Below, one piece after another: positions 4,125-5,795 of a DNA stretch of 5,795 nucleotides. Source of the DNA: Emticicia sp943368675 (GTDB lineage: Bacteria > Bacteroidota > Bacteroidia > Cytophagales > Spirosomataceae); the NCBI GenBank assembly GCA_943368675.1, contig CALRLN020000355.1, forward strand, positions 1-5,795, in the 5' to 3' direction. Below the pieces are notes generated by a model. That model had not been told where the DNA came from. It did not search any database and was given only the letters and a program-made list of their open reading frames with translations. Numbering within the stretch: position 1 is the stretch's first letter; the number at the start of each line of letters is the position of its first letter. The position numbers were made by a program, and so were the translations under genes.

Positions 4125-5663
4125 TCAGACAATCTGCTCTTCCCAGATCTGAAATTTACCATCATTAGGTGTATGCAGGTACATTTTACCATTACTGCTA
4201 TCCAATCTATCGTGAGAATCACCGTCTTTTTTTCGACGATATGAAACAATGTGATATTTTTTCTCACTTATCAATTCAAAATGCCATTTAAGGTTATCAT
4301 CATCGCTTTCTTCTAAAGAACCTATCAGGTTATCATCTTTATCTTTTAAACCTAAAAAAGAGAAAGCACTGGAAAAAATATTTTCTGTAGCAGCTCGCAG
4401 ATAAAGCCCTGTGCCTGCATTCTGTAACCTGAAGATATTATCCTTTACTTGTTTTTTATACCATGTCTGATATAAACCACCATTATAAGGTTCTGCATGT
4501 ACATCGGCAACGGGTTTCATATCCAATGCTTCATTTGTCTGTGTCGATTTTAAAGTAATCCTTGCATTCCTGTTATTTCTGTTGTTCATAACCTCCTGAC
4601 ATACATTTACCAGGGTTTCGCCTATGTTTTCCCAATAATCACCATTAATAATGTTTATGGTTCTACCGTAATAATTAGGCTGAAATAGGAAATCCCGGGC
4701 ATGCCCATAAGCTGACAATTTAGGATTAATGTCATTGGCATAATCATGCACGCCTGAAGCAAAAGGTATTATATTCCATCCGTCGGGGGTTAAAGTCCAG
4801 TTAAGAAGGAATAATTTACCTTCATCATTTTTTTCCTTACCAAATTTCGCAAACTTCTCCATTTGGTCAATAAGCATATTCTCGTAAGACTTTTCGTTGG
4901 AGTAATCATCATAAATGCTTATCTCTGTACCCAGATTAAAAATACCTTTTATTCCCTTAGCTTTTACAGCGTTTTTATACATTTCGGAGTTTTCAATAAT
5001 CAGGATTACCTTGCCTCTAAGCTCCCTGAGCTTCATATCCGCTATTTTTTTATCATAATCAATCGTTAAAAGATTAGCACTGTCAATATATTTCAACAGC
5101 ACGCTTATAAATTTATCATCTGCATTATTGAAATCCTCCCAATGAGAAAAGTTCAACAATACCACCTCCGATTTATTATTATTAATAAATTCATTAGCGG
5201 CTTTTAACATATTGGCTATGTTGTCTCCTACCGGTATGCCATGATGTGCTATAAAAAGCGGCTCTCCTTCTGCCATATCAAGCGCTTTGATAACTGGCGC
5301 TAATAAAGAGTCCAGATTGAGATTAACCCCTAGTTTAGAAATCAGCTTATTCAATAGCGCCAGCGGGCTACTTAAATACTGAGGCCGAATATCAAAATAT
5401 CTTACGCCTCCCTCAAGTTGTCCTTTCATATCCAAGCCCTGCGTATGTATAAAGGCAGAAGCTTTTGTCAGGGGGAGTACAAATGTCTTTAATACTTCGA
5501 AAAGTTTTGAGTGATACATGCCTGCATCATGTGAGCCCGGAAAGCATATTTGTTTTAAGGGCATCTCATTATTTATCTGAGACATCCAGTTTCTGGTATT
5601 CATTTTTAAATGGAATTTATTGATATAAACAGTTTCTGATTTGTGTTTACGGTCATTAGCCAT
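4125..5663 (-). CDS. PI-PLC X-like phosphodiesterase with C-terminal ricin-type lectin domain
   Basis: A 512-residue two-domain protein. Residues ~25-350 resemble bacterial phosphatidylinositol-specific phospholipase C (X-domain TIM barrel), which cleaves the phosphodiester of phosphoinositides or related lipids by acid-base histidine catalysis. Evidence: PGSHDAGMY (42-50) with catalytic-type H45 and D46; QLEGGVRYFDIRP (82-94), the usual barrel strand motif; AHHG (139-142) with the likely second histidine H141; SEVVLLNFSHWEDF (165-178); and GKVILIIEN (217-225). Residues ~366-512 look like a ricin-B beta-trefoil, with three QxW-type repeats: QTW (399-401), LKW (458-460) and QIW (505-507). The N-terminus is polar (MANDRKHKSE) with no signal peptide, odd for an enzyme family that is usually exported. 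The ATG at 5663 is the first in frame; M21 is a weaker alternative. Substrate is not predictable. It could belong with the collar genes or simply adjoin them. Confidence 0.88.
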   Translation of the reverse strand: MANDRKHKSETVYINKFHLKMNTRNWMSQINNEMPLKQICFPGSHDAGMYHSKLFEVLKTFVLPLTKASAFIHTQGLDMKGQLEGGVRYFDIRPQYLSSPLALLNKLISKLGVNLNLDSLLAPVIKALDMAEGEPLFIAHHGIPVGDNIANMLKAANEFINNNKSEVVLLNFSHWEDFNNADDKFISVLLKYIDSANLLTIDYDKKIADMKLRELRGKVILIIENSEMYKNAVKAKGIKGIFNLGTEISIYDDYSNEKSYENMLIDQMEKFAKFGKEKNDEGKLFLLNWTLTPDGWNIIPFASGVHDYANDINPKLSAYGHARDFLFQPNYYGRTINIINGDYWENIGETLVNVCQEVMNNRNNRNARITLKSTQTNEALDMKPVADVHAEPYNGGLYQTWYKKQVKDNIFRLQNAGTGLYLRAATENIFSSAFSFLGLKDKDDNLIGSLEESDDDNLKWHFELISEKKYHIVSYRRKKDGDSHDRLDSSNGKMYLHTPNDGKFQIWEEQIV

Positions 5664-5704
5664 AGAACCACCGCCAGGATGAATTTAAGCCAATCATCCA
5701 ACTA

Positions 5705-5721
5705 ACGTATCTTATATACGT
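5705..5721. other. Short inverted repeat between the partial gene and the PI-PLC-like gene
   Basis: ACGTAT-CTTAT-ATACGT is a perfect six-pair inverted repeat five bases beyond the stop codon of the partial gene. It lacks a T-run in the direction of transcription, so it could be a weak terminator or an operator-like site. It lies about 42 bases before the start of the next gene. Confidence 0.3.
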
Positions 5722-5725
5722 ACAG

Positions 5726-5795
5726 CTATTTTTTAGCCCATTCTTCTCTTACGCATTTTTTAAAAGCTATGAAGTCCATATCAGAATCAGGCTCA
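5726..5795 (-). CDS. C-terminal end of an unidentified protein (partial)
   Basis: An open frame enters from the high-coordinate edge and ends at a TAG (5726-5728) after 22 visible codons, reading EPDSDMDFIAFKKCVREEWAKK. The charged, amphipathic end ('VREEWAKK') is plausible for a genuine C-terminus, and the frame is open right to the window edge with the same orientation as the rest. This is too short to name a family. It would end 62 bases before the ATG of the PI-PLC-like gene, so the two may be co-transcribed. A chance open stretch of this length is possible. Confidence 0.45.
   Translation of the reverse strand, partial: EPDSDMDFIAFKKCVREEWAKK

Overview
This AT-rich window probably comes from a member of the Bacteroidota. 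The start codons follow A/T-rich stretches with no Shine-Dalgarno motif, and the paralogues resemble tail-collar ('MdpB-like') proteins that are common in that phylum. All credible genes lie on the minus strand, so the window reads from high to low coordinates.

Layout in transcription order: (i) the last 22 codons of an unidentified gene (5726-5795); (ii) a 512-residue protein (4125-5663) joining a PI-PLC X-type phosphodiesterase domain to a ricin-type beta-trefoil lectin domain, with no visible signal peptide; (iii) about 790 bases without a gene (3337-4124), mostly filled by four direct copies (F, E, D, C) of a ~130-bp repeat; (iv) cassette 2, with collar protein type P (2809-3336), collar protein type M (2225-2749) and a 46-residue small ORF (2032-2172); (v) a shortened repeat (B) leading into cassette 1, with type P (1405-1929) and type M (823-1347); (vi) a 401-base gap holding a full repeat (A) and a decayed one; (vii) the 5' part of a third type P gene (1-421) that leaves the window. 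'P' and 'M' are labels coined here from the N-termini (IIKPF versus MIKMF).

The collar proteins share a tail-collar domain with an LPDLRGR signature, an HxH motif and a C-terminal PP-N-YP block. The cassettes look like tandem duplications of a P-M unit. At several positions P and M of one cassette agree with each other and differ from the other cassette, which hints that they work as matched pairs.

The most unusual element is the repeat. Its spacing is fixed, and read on the minus strand it can form a small hairpin closed by a GNRA tetraloop and a second hairpin whose stem survives sequence changes mainly through G-U pairs. Copies sit directly upstream of every type P gene, and extra copies stand alone in tandem. 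It may be a structured leader or small RNA, or a mobile or recombinogenic repeat. The second novel candidate is the 46-residue ORF, whose charged N-terminus, KKQWIKP motif and Gly/Ser/Thr-rich tail look like a ribosomally made peptide precursor. How the peptide, the collar pairs and the lipase-lectin protein work together cannot be settled from this window.
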